Origin: Paludibacteraceae bacterium
GTDB lineage: Bacteria > Bacteroidota > Bacteroidia > Bacteroidales > Paludibacteraceae
Direction of reading: 5' to 3'
Assembly: GCA_031292565.1 (NCBI GenBank)
Contig: JARLGW010000001.1
Coordinates: 248,001 to 312,000, forward strand
Length of the DNA stretch: 64,000 nt
In this document: positions 17,200 to 26,537 of the stretch, in pieces
Numbering within the stretch: the first letter of the stretch is position 1
How the letters are laid out: every line of letters begins with the position of its first letter
Notes under the pieces: generated by a model
Told to the model about the DNA's origin: nothing
The model's database searches: none
What the model saw: the letters and a program-made list of their open reading frames with translations, nothing else
Position numbers and translations under genes: made by a program

Positions 17200-19089
17200 T
17201 TAGATAGAACTTGGGATAAATTCGTTATAGTCTTCTAAAGCACAATCAACTAAACAAGCTTCAATAATTTTGCGACCAATAGGGTTCAATTCCGGTTGCA
17301 AGTATTTCTTGATTTCGGTTTTGAAGAACTCTGTTAGTATTTCAGCACCTTTATCATAACCTTCAAATCCAATTTCTGGTTGTTTGTAAACTTTCAAGAA
17401 ACGGGAAGGAATTTTTGAACCTTCAATAGTCAAATAGTTCAACTCATAACCCAACAATGAACAACGTGCAGGTTGATATTGGTCATGTTTAAGATTGGCG
17501 TTACCTCTACGAGTTAAATACTCACGCATTAACAATTGAGGTTTGAAGCCAACTTTCCATGTTCCAATATGTTGATTAGGAGTAATAGCATATTTTACTT
17601 CTGGAGTATTAATAATTTGGTCTAACAACAAGTTAGCTTGTGTTACCATTTTACCTGTTGCAAACGGCCAATAAGAACCAACGCCTTCGCTATCCAACCC
17701 TTGACCGGTAGAGCCCGAAATACTTGGGTTACCATATCCGCGTGGACTAACCAAACGCCACAACCAAGCTAATGCAGGTGGAAGCAAATGGAAGATACCA
17801 ATAATACCATATGAAGGATTTTCCAACGTACAAGGTGGAGTACGCACACCAAAACTACGAATATCTACCGACACAGGTTCGTTAACGATGTTAGGCACAA
17901 TATATCTTGGCACAATCACACGTGGATTTGGGCAACGTTTGCCTGGTTCATCTTCCGTATGATTCCAAATAAGGGCAGTACAATCCGGTTTTGTATCAAT
18001 ATTTAAAAAAGCCAATGGTTCCGATGGACTAATCGTGATTTTTTCCATAAAAGGATCGTCACCATATTCTTTTACGCTATCCACACGTATAAACCATGAG
18101 TTTTCGGCATCCATCAATCTCAATTTACCATTTCCGTTTTGGTAAGAGTAATGACAAAGAGCCATATCATCAGTTACAGGGCTGAATGTACAAAAAGAAG
18201 GAATAGTTATCAATCGGCGTTCGTCTGTTATCAAATTATAACCAATCAAAACCTGACCATCTTCCTCACGCAAAATATGTTGCATCATTTCGCTCTTGCC
18301 ACCACCACTGGCACCTTCGTGCATAAAGGTAGTAGTATTATCATAAGGGCTGGTTACTTTTACAGTAGAACAGTGTGTAGTAATCCAACCTTCTTTTTCT
18401 CCTTTATGAAGTAATGCTCCGTACAAGCCTTTTTTAGCACTTGGCCCCGGATACAAATTGTAAGAATACATTTCATGAATTTTTTCACCACGATCATGTA
18501 CCACCACTTGCTTTCCATTAAAGTGTGTATGACGGAAAGGAGGTGCTACATAAATGATAGAATCCAATTGGAAATCTTTAGGCATATCCTTGATAGAGAT
18601 CATTTTTTGCAACAAAGCCAAGCCAAAGGAAAAGAATCCTGCATTAGCCGGTGCAATAACCAATCCTCCTACACCAATAGGATAATAACCTGCAAAATAG
18701 AAAAATACGCCTAATTCTTGTTCTTTAAACCAATCAAAAGTTTCAGCTTTCAACTTGCTAAAATCATAACCGAAAGCATCTTTAAACTTCGGTTTATCCG
18801 TTGGATAATTATCTGCGATAAACATCGTATTAGGATCTCTACGACGCATATAAGCTTCCGTGTAGTTAGTAGAAATACCGTTGGACACTCTGTGTACAAT
18901 AGCTTCGGTATATTCTCCTTTACCTGGAATGTCATATTTTACTTCAAATGATTTGTTTTCAGCTCCATTGGTGCTGGCATTCAACAATTCATCCGTTGTG
19001 TTAAACCAAGTAACTTTTTTTGCAGAATTCAACAACTGCTGCACCTCATCCGGCAATACAATGCCTTTCATCTTTAATGTTTCAATCAT
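17200..19089 (-). CDS. DUF4914 family protein with P-loop (PEP carboxykinase-like)
   Basis: 629 residues. It matches, from memory, the Bacteroidales family DUF4914 along its length, for example TEAYMRRRDPNTMFIADNYP, YVAPPFRHTHFNGKQ and GVRTPPCTLENPSYG. A phosphate-binding loop GASGGGKSEM (about 274-283) resembles that of ATP-type PEP carboxykinase and HPr kinase, so a nucleotide-dependent kinase or carboxykinase fold is likely, but I know of no demonstrated reaction. No signal peptide. ATG 19089 is chosen over an upstream in-frame start because MIETLKMKGIVLPDEV is the conserved family beginning. It is monocistronic with its own terminator. Confidence 0.8.
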   Translation of the reverse strand: MIETLKMKGIVLPDEVQQLLNSAKKVTWFNTTDELLNASTNGAENKSFEVKYDIPGKGEYTEAIVHRVSNGISTNYTEAYMRRRDPNTMFIADNYPTDKPKFKDAFGYDFSKLKAETFDWFKEQELGVFFYFAGYYPIGVGGLVIAPANAGFFSFGLALLQKMISIKDMPKDFQLDSIIYVAPPFRHTHFNGKQVVVHDRGEKIHEMYSYNLYPGPSAKKGLYGALLHKGEKEGWITTHCSTVKVTSPYDNTTTFMHEGASGGGKSEMMQHILREEDGQVLIGYNLITDERRLITIPSFCTFSPVTDDMALCHYSYQNGNGKLRLMDAENSWFIRVDSVKEYGDDPFMEKITISPSEPLAFLNIDTKPDCTALIWNHTEDEPGKRCPNPRVIVPRYIVPNIVNEPVSVDIRSFGVRTPPCTLENPSYGIIGIFHLLPPALAWLWRLVSPRGYGNPSISGSTGQGLDSEGVGSYWPFATGKMVTQANLLLDQIINTPEVKYAITPNQHIGTWKVGFKPQLLMREYLTRRGNANLKHDQYQPARCSLLGYELNYLTIEGSKIPSRFLKVYKQPEIGFEGYDKGAEILTEFFKTEIKKYLQPELNPIGRKIIEACLVDCALEDYNEFIPSSI

Positions 19090-19288
19090 TTTTAAAATAT
19101 CTTTGTTTATTTTCAGGTTAATTGATATACTTATTAAAAACACAAAATCACACTAAAAGTACACAAAAACATGTTATAGAACATTGATTTGCCTCACGAT
19201 TTAAGGCTTTTTGTAACTATTTAGCACAAATCTAAAAAAATGTATACAAATTTAACGTATAACCGCCATTTTATAGGGCTTTTCATAA

Positions 19289-19323
19289 GAAAAGCCGTCT
19301 CAATGTTTATGAAACGGCCTTTT
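19289..19323 (-). terminator. Terminator of the IMP dehydrogenase gene
   Basis: Stem formed by AAAAGCCGTCT (19290-19300) and GAAACGGCCTTTT (19311-19323) with one bulged base. Followed on the minus strand by a short T stretch. It lies about 30 bp after the stop codon. Confidence 0.65.
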
Positions 19324-19354
19324 CATTAACTTATTACTTTAAGTGTCGTTTTTA

Positions 19355-20851
19355 TTAATTTCTTGAATCTTTCACTATTACATCGTGTGCACCACCTTCA
19401 ATTATACTTGTTGACGATACCAATGTAATTTTAGCTTTTGCTTTCAGCTCTTTTAAATTAGTTACGCCACAACTACACATCGTAGATTTAATTTTCCCCA
19501 ACGTAATTTCTATGTTATCTTTTAATTTCCCGGCATAAGGAACATAACTATCTACTCCTTCTTCAAACTTGAGTCCATCGGCACCACCCATATCATAACG
19601 TTGCCAGTTACGAGCACGATTAGATCCTTCGCCCCAATACTCTTTAACATAATTACCACCGATAAGAAGCTTTCTTGTTGGGCTCTCATCAAATCGGGCA
19701 AAATAACGCCCCATCATCAAGAAGTCGGCACCCATAGACAAGGCCAATACCATGTGATAATCTTGCACGATACCACCATCGGAACAAATAGGAATATATA
19801 CGCCTGTCTTTTCAAAATATTCATCCCGAGCTTTGGCTACTTCTATTAACGCGGTAGCCTGACCACGGCCAATACCTTTTTGTTCGCGGGTAATACAAAT
19901 AGAACCACCCCCTACTCCTATTTTTACAAAATCGGCTCCGGCTTCCGCCAAATACAGAAACCCGTCTCTATCCACCACGTTTCCGGCTCCAACTTTTACT
20001 TTTTCGCCATACGTGGTTTTTATATATTCCAATGTTTCTTTTTGCCAGATGGAAAAACCGTCGGAAGAGTCAATACATAGCACATCGGCTCCGGCTTCAA
20101 TCAAAGCAGGTACCCGCTCCTCATAATCACGAGTATTAATACCGGCACCTACAACCAGGCGTTTTTTCCCGTCGGACACCTCGTTAGGGTATTCTTTGTG
20201 GCTTTCGTAATCTTTACGGAAAACGAAATAACGCAAATTCTGATCTTTATCTATAATAGGTAAGCAATTAAGCTTATTTGTCCATATCAAATCGTTAGCT
20301 TCCTGTAAAGAGATACCATATTCACCATAAACAAGTTTTGAATACGGAGTCATAAACTCTTTTAGCTTACGGTTATGGTCATCACGGGTAGGCCTATAAT
20401 CACGCCCCGTAACAATACCCAACAATCTACCATTGGAAGTGCCGTCTTCAGTAACACCGATAGTTGAAAACCCGGTTCTTTCTTTCAACGCAACAATATC
20501 AGCCAACGTGTGTTCCGGCGTAAGATTTGCCCTACTAATTACAAATCCCGATTTGTAATTTTTTACCTTGTGTATCATCTCCGCTTGGGTTTCGATACTC
20601 TGCGAACCATAAACAAAGGCTAAACCTCCATTTTTGGCCAATGCAATGGCCATTCCATCGTCAGAAACGGATTGCATAATGGCAGACACAAAAGGGATAT
20701 TGATTTTTACGGATGATTCTTCTCCTTTTTTAAACTTCACTACAGAGGTCTGTAAATTAACAAGGTGAGGAATACATTCTTTAGTGGTTAATCCGGGAAT
20801 TAGCAGATATTCACTAAACGTTCTCGATACTTCGTCTAAAAATTGAGCCAT
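19355..20851 (-). CDS. guaB: Inosine-5'-monophosphate dehydrogenase
   Basis: 498 residues. NAD-dependent oxidation of IMP to XMP, the committed step of GMP synthesis. TIM barrel with two CBS domains inserted (about 95-220). Catalytic cysteine is in [17 protein letters not shown], the substrate phosphate site in PICSDGG and GRYFARF, and the mobile flap is [18 protein letters not shown] with the Arg-Tyr dyad. These motifs differ from the common bacterial GSICTTR type and resemble the Tritrichomonas foetus enzyme. ATG 20851 is chosen because a -7-like TACTTTTG (minus strand, 20889-20882) covers the alternative ATG at 20884. Confidence 0.93.
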   Translation of the reverse strand: MAQFLDEVSRTFSEYLLIPGLTTKECIPHLVNLQTSVVKFKKGEESSVKINIPFVSAIMQSVSDDGMAIALAKNGGLAFVYGSQSIETQAEMIHKVKNYKSGFVISRANLTPEHTLADIVALKERTGFSTIGVTEDGTSNGRLLGIVTGRDYRPTRDDHNRKLKEFMTPYSKLVYGEYGISLQEANDLIWTNKLNCLPIIDKDQNLRYFVFRKDYESHKEYPNEVSDGKKRLVVGAGINTRDYEERVPALIEAGADVLCIDSSDGFSIWQKETLEYIKTTYGEKVKVGAGNVVDRDGFLYLAEAGADFVKIGVGGGSICITREQKGIGRGQATALIEVAKARDEYFEKTGVYIPICSDGGIVQDYHMVLALSMGADFLMMGRYFARFDESPTRKLLIGGNYVKEYWGEGSNRARNWQRYDMGGADGLKFEEGVDSYVPYAGKLKDNIEITLGKIKSTMCSCGVTNLKELKAKAKITLVSSTSIIEGGAHDVIVKDSRN

Positions 20852-20940
20852 GTAAAATCTATTTTTAAAATAAAAATTGGGCAAAAGTAGTAAAAAAACT
20901 CAACATAACGAGCAAGCTTTGCGCTATTGCCTTAATAATT

Positions 20941-21234
20941 TTATTTCTTTGATTCTTTTCGAGGAAACCAACCCTTTTCCACCCTTTTTTTCTGTTCAAA
21001 TAGTTCCAAAATACTCCAAAATAAAGAAAAACCCAACACGCTTAGTATAGTGGACAAAAAGATACTCGTAGTGAACAGCGAAAAAACGACACAAACCAAC
21101 CCTCCTATTAAAAACAAAGGCCACACCTTGGTACCAAAATGATATTCGGTTTTAATCACTACCGGATGCAATAAACCAATAATCAAAAAGGCACAGATTC
21201 CTATCAATATACCCGTGAAATTTAACATCGACAT
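20941..21234 (-). CDS. DUF4491 small membrane protein
   Basis: 97 residues with about three transmembrane helices (NFTGILIGICAFLIIGLLHP, VWPLFLIGGLVCVVFSLF, IFLSTILSVLGFSLFWSI). It has a conserved cytosolic end LFEQKKRVEKGWFPRKE, which marks the DUF4491 family of Bacteroidales. The function is unknown. Start is ATG 21234 or ATG 21228. A TACTTTTG sequence (minus strand, 21272-21265) is a possible -7 element. Confidence 0.75.
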   Translation of the reverse strand: MSMLNFTGILIGICAFLIIGLLHPVVIKTEYHFGTKVWPLFLIGGLVCVVFSLFTTSIFLSTILSVLGFSLFWSILELFEQKKRVEKGWFPRKESKK

Positions 21235-21637
21235 TTTTAACTATTTTAAGGATAAAACATAACACAAAAGTAACTTTATTTTTAATTGAAACATCCAGCA
21301 TATGGATATTTGAAAAAAACATAGCCACTTTATTTAATATTAATTTTATTAATTAACGAAATTAATTGAAACAACATAGAAATATTTTCTCCAATTCAAA
21401 ATATACACAATGTAAGAAAGCCAATTAATGTTTTGATAAATAGTATTTTATTTAAATTAATACCGGAAAGATACTATAAATAGAGGAATTCACATTTTAA
21501 TTATTATTATAAAAAAAAGCTAAAACAAAACACAGTATAATGATTTCGATTAAATTTGTTACTAAGAAATACACATATTTAGAATTTTTCATTTTCTTTA
21601 ATTAATCAATAATCTAAATTTTTAATCTTAAGACGCT
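21235..21637. other. Intergenic region upstream of hppA
   Basis: About 400 bp, very AT-rich. Contains the likely -7 element of DUF4491 and a TAAATTTG (21551-21558, plus) that could serve hppA, without a clear -33 box. No gene or repeat is supported. Confidence 0.45.
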
Positions 21638-23878
21638 ATGGATAGTAATTTTAACTCACTGTTTTTCTTAGTGCCCATTGCATCAGCTCTTGCACTAGGA
21701 TTTGCCTATTTCTTTTACAAACAAATGTTGAAGGAAAGCGAAGGTACGGATACTATGAAAAAAATTGCGTTGTATGTACGCCAAGGAGCCATGGCTTACT
21801 TGAAGCAGCAATACAAGGTAGTTGGTATCGTGTTTATCATTCTAACGCTGATCTTTGCTTTTATGGCATACGTGTTGGGGATTCAAAATCCGTGGGTGCC
21901 ATTTGCATTCCTCACCGGAGGTTTTTTTTCCGGTTTATCAGGCTTCTTTGGCATGAAAACGGCTACGTATGCTTCGGCACGTGCAGCTAACGCCGCCCAA
22001 CGCTCGCTGAACGATGGCTTGCGTGTAGCTTTCCGTTCAGGTGCCGTGATGGGATTGGTAGTTGTTGGTCTTGGCCTGTTGGATATTTCCATTTGGTTCT
22101 TTGCCCTGCAATATATAATAGGTGCGTTGGATAACACAACGAATGGAATTATTGCAGCGGCTCCTCAAATGAAATTAATTATAATCACCACCACTACTCT
22201 TACCTTTGGTATGGGAGCCTCAACGCAAGCCTTGTTTGCTCGTGTGGGGGGTGGAATTTACACCAAAGCTGCCGATGTTGGTGCCGACCTGGTGGGTAAA
22301 GTGGAAGCCGGCATTCCCGAAGATGACCCTCGTAACCCCGCCACTATTGCCGACAACGTGGGCGATAATGTGGGCGATGTGGCCGGCATGGGTGCCGACC
22401 TTTACGAATCGTATTGCGGAGCGGTACTTTCTACGGCTGCTCTCGGAGCCACAGCTTTTGCTTCGCAAGGGCTTGCCATGCAGTTCAATGGGGTAATTGC
22501 TCCGATGATTATTGCAGCCGTGGGTATCCTTCTTTCCATTGTAGGTATTTTTATGGTAAGAGCTAAAGAAGACGCATCTCAAAAGCAATTGTTAGCATCA
22601 CTTAGCCGTGGCGTCAACGTAAGTTCTGTTCTTATTGCCATTTTCTCATTCCTCATACTTCGTTATTTGAACATTCCCAATGCAATTGGCGTTTGGGGTG
22701 CTATGATGGCCGGACTGGTTGGCGGTATCGGTATCGGCAAAATTACCGAATACTATACTTCGGCTGCATATAAACCTACCCGGCATATTGCCGAATCTAC
22801 GCAAACAGGCCATGCCACGGTAATTATTTCAGGTATAGGCACGGGTATGATTTCCACAGCATTTCCTGTGTTAATAGTGGGTACTTCTATTATTTTAGCA
22901 TACATGTTTGCTGCAGGTAACTTCGAGCCTTCGCATATTAGCATGGGGCTTTACGGCATTGCTATTGCAGCCGTGGGTATGCTTTCCACCCTGGGTATTA
23001 CCTTGGCTACCGATGCTTACGGCCCTATTGCCGACAACGCGGGTGGTAATGCGGAAATGAGCGGTTTGGGCGAAGAAGTTCGTCAACGCACCGATGCACT
23101 CGATTCTCTTGGCAACACTACCGCAGCCACAGGTAAAGGTTTTGCCATAGGCTCTGCAGCGTTAACCGCGTTAGCTTTATTAGCTTCTTATATTGAAGAA
23201 ATTAAAATAGCCATTGCCCGTGTTCCTGAAAAAGCAGAGGCATTTTTCCACGCGACAAATATAGATATTCGCGATGCCGACATCCCTACCATGATGCAAC
23301 ACTTCCACATCGACTTGATGAATCCGCTAGTACTGGTAGGTGCATTTATCGGTTCGATGGCCGCCTTCCTATTCTGCGGAATGACTATGAATGCAGTAGG
23401 CCGTGCAGCTCAAAAAATGGTAGAAGAAGTGCGCCGCCAATTCCGCGAAATTGCAGGGATTATGGAAGGCACCGCCGAACCCGATTATGCCCGTTGCGTG
23501 GCCATATCAACCAAAGGGGCTCAAAAAGAAATGTTGGTTCCATCCTTACTGGCTATTGTTATTCCTGTTGCCACCGGTATTATATTAGGTATGGCCGGTG
23601 TAATGGGATTATTGCTTGGTGGCACGGCTACCGGATTTATCCTGGCTATATTCATGGCAAATTCCGGTGGTGCATGGGATAACGCCAAGAAATATATTGA
23701 AGAAGGACACTTGGGCGGAAAAGGTTCCGAATGCCATAAAGCATCAATAACAGGTGATACCGTGGGCGATCCATTTAAAGATACCTCCGGCCCATCCTTG
23801 AATATCCTTATCAAGTTGATGAGCATGGTGTCAATCGTGGTGGCTGGTGTAACAGTTTCCTATAGTATTTTAGGGTAA
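21638..23878 (+). CDS. hppA: K+-dependent membrane pyrophosphatase (ion pump)
   Basis: 746 residues, about 16 membrane helices. Couples pyrophosphate hydrolysis to pumping of H+ or Na+ across the inner membrane. Substrate-binding motifs are [19 protein letters not shown] and [18 protein letters not shown] (about 211-255) and a C-terminal [15 protein letters not shown]. The motif [10 protein letters not shown] has Ala496 at the position where K+-independent enzymes carry Lys, so this is a K+-dependent type, which includes the Na+ pumps. A second, different pyrophosphatase follows at 26538. Confidence 0.95.
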   Translation: MDSNFNSLFFLVPIASALALGFAYFFYKQMLKESEGTDTMKKIALYVRQGAMAYLKQQYKVVGIVFIILTLIFAFMAYVLGIQNPWVPFAFLTGGFFSGLSGFFGMKTATYASARAANAAQRSLNDGLRVAFRSGAVMGLVVVGLGLLDISIWFFALQYIIGALDNTTNGIIAAAPQMKLIIITTTTLTFGMGASTQALFARVGGGIYTKAADVGADLVGKVEAGIPEDDPRNPATIADNVGDNVGDVAGMGADLYESYCGAVLSTAALGATAFASQGLAMQFNGVIAPMIIAAVGILLSIVGIFMVRAKEDASQKQLLASLSRGVNVSSVLIAIFSFLILRYLNIPNAIGVWGAMMAGLVGGIGIGKITEYYTSAAYKPTRHIAESTQTGHATVIISGIGTGMISTAFPVLIVGTSIILAYMFAAGNFEPSHISMGLYGIAIAAVGMLSTLGITLATDAYGPIADNAGGNAEMSGLGEEVRQRTDALDSLGNTTAATGKGFAIGSAALTALALLASYIEEIKIAIARVPEKAEAFFHATNIDIRDADIPTMMQHFHIDLMNPLVLVGAFIGSMAAFLFCGMTMNAVGRAAQKMVEEVRRQFREIAGIMEGTAEPDYARCVAISTKGAQKEMLVPSLLAIVIPVATGIILGMAGVMGLLLGGTATGFILAIFMANSGGAWDNAKKYIEEGHLGGKGSECHKASITGDTVGDPFKDTSGPSLNILIKLMSMVSIVVAGVTVSYSILG

Positions 23879-23890
23879 GATACATAAAAA

Positions 23891-23923
23891 AAACTTGCTA
23901 AGTTTTGAAAACTTAGCAGGTTT
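23891..23923. repeat. 33-bp palindromic hairpin repeat, copy R4
   Basis: Arms AAACTTGCTAAGTTTT (23891-23906) and AAAACTTAGCAGGTTT (23908-23923), one G:T pair, centre G. It lies 12 bp after hppA and is preceded by an A run, so it may also terminate transcription. Its arm sequence (GCTAAGTTTT) is a variant of R3 (TCCAAGTTT). Confidence 0.75.
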
Positions 23924-24003
23924 ACTATGGATTATTTGCCATAGGTAATATGATATAACGTTCTCTTACATTTCTATCTAACATTAGAAATGAGTTATAA
24001 AAA

Positions 24004-24032
24004 AAGCCCGAAACAATAATTGTTTCGGACTT
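24004..24032 (-). terminator. Terminator of the carboxyltransferase gene
   Basis: 11-bp stem GCCCGAAACAA (24006-24016) with TTGTTTCGGAC (24020-24030), one mismatch at the end. On the minus strand it is followed by seven T. Confidence 0.8.
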
Positions 24033-24055
24033 CCTATTTATCATTAGGTACTATC

Positions 24056-25837
24056 CTACCCTACAAATGCAACGATTTCACCTTTCTGAATCCAATCACC
24101 TTGTTCAGGATAAATAGCTACCAATTTTCCACTATAACTTGTCTTCACCGGTTCAATACCATAAGTGGTTTGAACATAACCAACTATATCGCCTTCCTTC
24201 ACGGCATCACCTATATTAGGTGCCTTGGATTCATCAATAGCATCATATTCCCACAGCATCTGCCCTTTGCTTGGTGTTTGTACAGCCTTGGCTTCAGGAT
24301 ATTTGGTTTGAACGGCCTCTACATTAATTTTAGGCATCTCTACCACCGGACGGGTTATAATAATAGGTGCACCGGCCTTGGCTTTTTCGGCTTCCAGTTC
24401 CGCTTCAAAACGTTTCTTGGCCACACCGCTCTTGTAATCACGATATTGACGGTCGTGCATAGCCAATTCCAGCAATTCTTCTTTATCTTGACCCAAATCC
24501 CAGCCGTTTTCTTTCATCTCGGCTTCATATTTATCCAGTTCGTTAGGGAAAGCATCTTGAGGATTTCCTGTATAGAATTCAAATCCGTTCTTTTTCACCA
24601 ATTCAATAATTTCAGGAGCCAAAGTTCCGGGCAGTTTACCCGTTTTCCCTAAAATCATATCCCAGGCATTTTTATCAATGGTGCTCCATCTTGGTTCGCC
24701 TTTCAACGTGTGCATCACATTCATCAAGGCAATATTTTTCACATACTGGCTAAATGGGGTTACCAATGGCGGATTACCCAAGCGAGGCCATATATATTCA
24801 ACTTCAGCAAATAAGAGCAGTACCAAATCATTCAACGATACTTCCTTCTTGTTTTGAGAGCGCAATGACATGTTGATAGCCCCGTGCATTCCTTTCAAAT
24901 CGGACATCATGGAACCCATCATACCACCAGGCAAACCGCAACCTACCAACAAAGAAGTCATATGCTTATTTCCCGGATCGATAAAATAACCAAGGAAATC
25001 GTCGATAAACGATTGTGTCATCGAGCGGGCTTCCATGTAAGCATTCATGTTAATATCAGGCACCAGGAATCCTGCATCTTTGAGCATAGCCTGAATGGTT
25101 ATCACGTCCGGGTGAACCTTACCCCACGATAAAGGCTCCATAGCCACATCCAGGTAATCTACCCCCGCACGAGCTACTTCGAGCATGGATGCCACCGAAA
25201 AGCCGGGGCCTGTATGTCCATGATATTGAACTATAAGATGCGGATGTCTTTTCTTTATAGCTTGCACCAAGCTGCCTAAAAAGGCAGGGCGACCAATTCC
25301 GGCCATATCTTTAAGACATATTTCGTCACAACCGAATTCAACCACCCTATCCACGATGCCCATGTAATATTCCAGCGTATGAATAGGCGAATAAGTAATA
25401 CACAAGGCTACCTGCGAAATCATACCGGCTTCTTTGGCATATTTAACCGAAAGCTCCAGGTTACGCGTATCGTTGAGCCCACAAAATGAACGGGAGATAT
25501 TGGTTCCTTGTGCCTGTTTTACTTTAAAGAATAGTTGACGCACATCGGCTGGAACGGGATACATACGCAACCCGTTAAGCCCACGCTCCAACATGTGGGT
25601 TTGAATACCCACTTTGTTGAAAGGTTTTGTCCACTCCCTAACGGCTTTATTAGGGTTTTCACCAAACAACAAGTTAACTTGTTCAAAAGCTCCTCCATTG
25701 GTTTCTACTCGTGCAAAGCAACCCATATCAATAATGACTGGAGCTATCTTAGTGAGTTGATCTACTCGTGGCACATACTTCCCGGATGATTGCCACATAT
25801 CACGGTACACTAAACTGAATTTTATTTCGCGAGGCAT
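24056..25837 (-). CDS. Carboxyltransferase (OadA/PycB-like) with biotinyl domain lacking the biotin lysine
   Basis: 593 residues. The N-terminal HMGL-like TIM barrel has IKFSLVYRDMWQSSGKYVPR (substrate loop), the metal-site region CLKDMAGIGRP and QYHGHTGPG, followed by the conserved PYC/OADA domain with GGMMGSMMSDL. The C-terminal about 75 residues form a biotinyl/lipoyl-like domain. Where the family has EAMKM or AMKT, this protein reads VQTTYGIEPV, with Tyr at the biotin-lysine position. Biotinylation in cis therefore looks impossible; carboxyl transfer would need a separate carrier protein. ATG 25837 is chosen since a TAACTTTG -7-like box (25869-25862) overlaps the upstream start. Confidence 0.85.
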   Translation of the reverse strand: MPREIKFSLVYRDMWQSSGKYVPRVDQLTKIAPVIIDMGCFARVETNGGAFEQVNLLFGENPNKAVREWTKPFNKVGIQTHMLERGLNGLRMYPVPADVRQLFFKVKQAQGTNISRSFCGLNDTRNLELSVKYAKEAGMISQVALCITYSPIHTLEYYMGIVDRVVEFGCDEICLKDMAGIGRPAFLGSLVQAIKKRHPHLIVQYHGHTGPGFSVASMLEVARAGVDYLDVAMEPLSWGKVHPDVITIQAMLKDAGFLVPDINMNAYMEARSMTQSFIDDFLGYFIDPGNKHMTSLLVGCGLPGGMMGSMMSDLKGMHGAINMSLRSQNKKEVSLNDLVLLLFAEVEYIWPRLGNPPLVTPFSQYVKNIALMNVMHTLKGEPRWSTIDKNAWDMILGKTGKLPGTLAPEIIELVKKNGFEFYTGNPQDAFPNELDKYEAEMKENGWDLGQDKEELLELAMHDRQYRDYKSGVAKKRFEAELEAEKAKAGAPIIITRPVVEMPKINVEAVQTKYPEAKAVQTPSKGQMLWEYDAIDESKAPNIGDAVKEGDIVGYVQTTYGIEPVKTSYSGKLVAIYPEQGDWIQKGEIVAFVG

Positions 25838-26537
25838 ATGTATATGTTTTTTTAATTGAAGCAAAGTTAAAATAAACCCTTAATTAAAAGTATATTGTAC
25901 AAGTTGTTTTTTTGTTAAAAAAATAAATTTCTAACGCACTTTTTGGAAATATTAAAGTTTTCTACAAAAACAAATATTTTAGTGACAGTTTATTATTTTA
26001 ATTACACTTAATTATTAAAACCGTTGCACTTTACTGTTTTTTAACATTATTTAAAGATATACAAATATAACAAAGAATTACCTTTATAATCTCAAAAAAA
26101 TATCTTTTTTTAGTAAAAAGAAGCGATTGAAAAACATCTAAAATTACAAAACAGTAAAATATGATGTTTGTGTGGTAGTATTTTCGGTGTGGATGATATT
26201 TGGTGTAGATGAAAAATTAATGGTATCAGCAAATTTTATTATTTAAGTGTAATTTTTCAGGTGTGAAAGAATCGTTAAAAAAGAAGTTCATGGCTACTAA
26301 AGGCATTTCTATTTCTTTTTTACAAATTTCCTCCAAATAAAAATATTTCACAAGCATTTACCGGACTAAAAAATCCAAATACCTGTATTTAATAGCAATC
26401 AGGGTGGATTTCATGTAGCTTTTTGTTAAACACAAAGAGTTAGCTCAATCCTTATTTTCACTTTACAAAGATATTGTTTCTTAACATTAAAAATTAATTC
26501 GTTTTAATTCCTTAATAAAAACAACTATCAACCGATT
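25838..26537. other. Long intergenic region between divergent genes
   Basis: 700 bp, strongly AT-rich. Holds a likely -7 element of the carboxyltransferase (TAACTTTG, minus strand, 25869-25862). Three related short repeats begin GTGTGG, GTGTGG and GTGTAG at 26170, 26187 and 26203, spaced 16-17 bp. No gene or structured RNA is supported. Confidence 0.4.

Noticed and set aside
24020-24652. 210-codon plus-strand frame opposite the carboxyltransferase
   Set aside because: It lies completely inside a well-supported gene on the other strand, shows Phe/Ile/Tyr-rich shadow composition and no motif.
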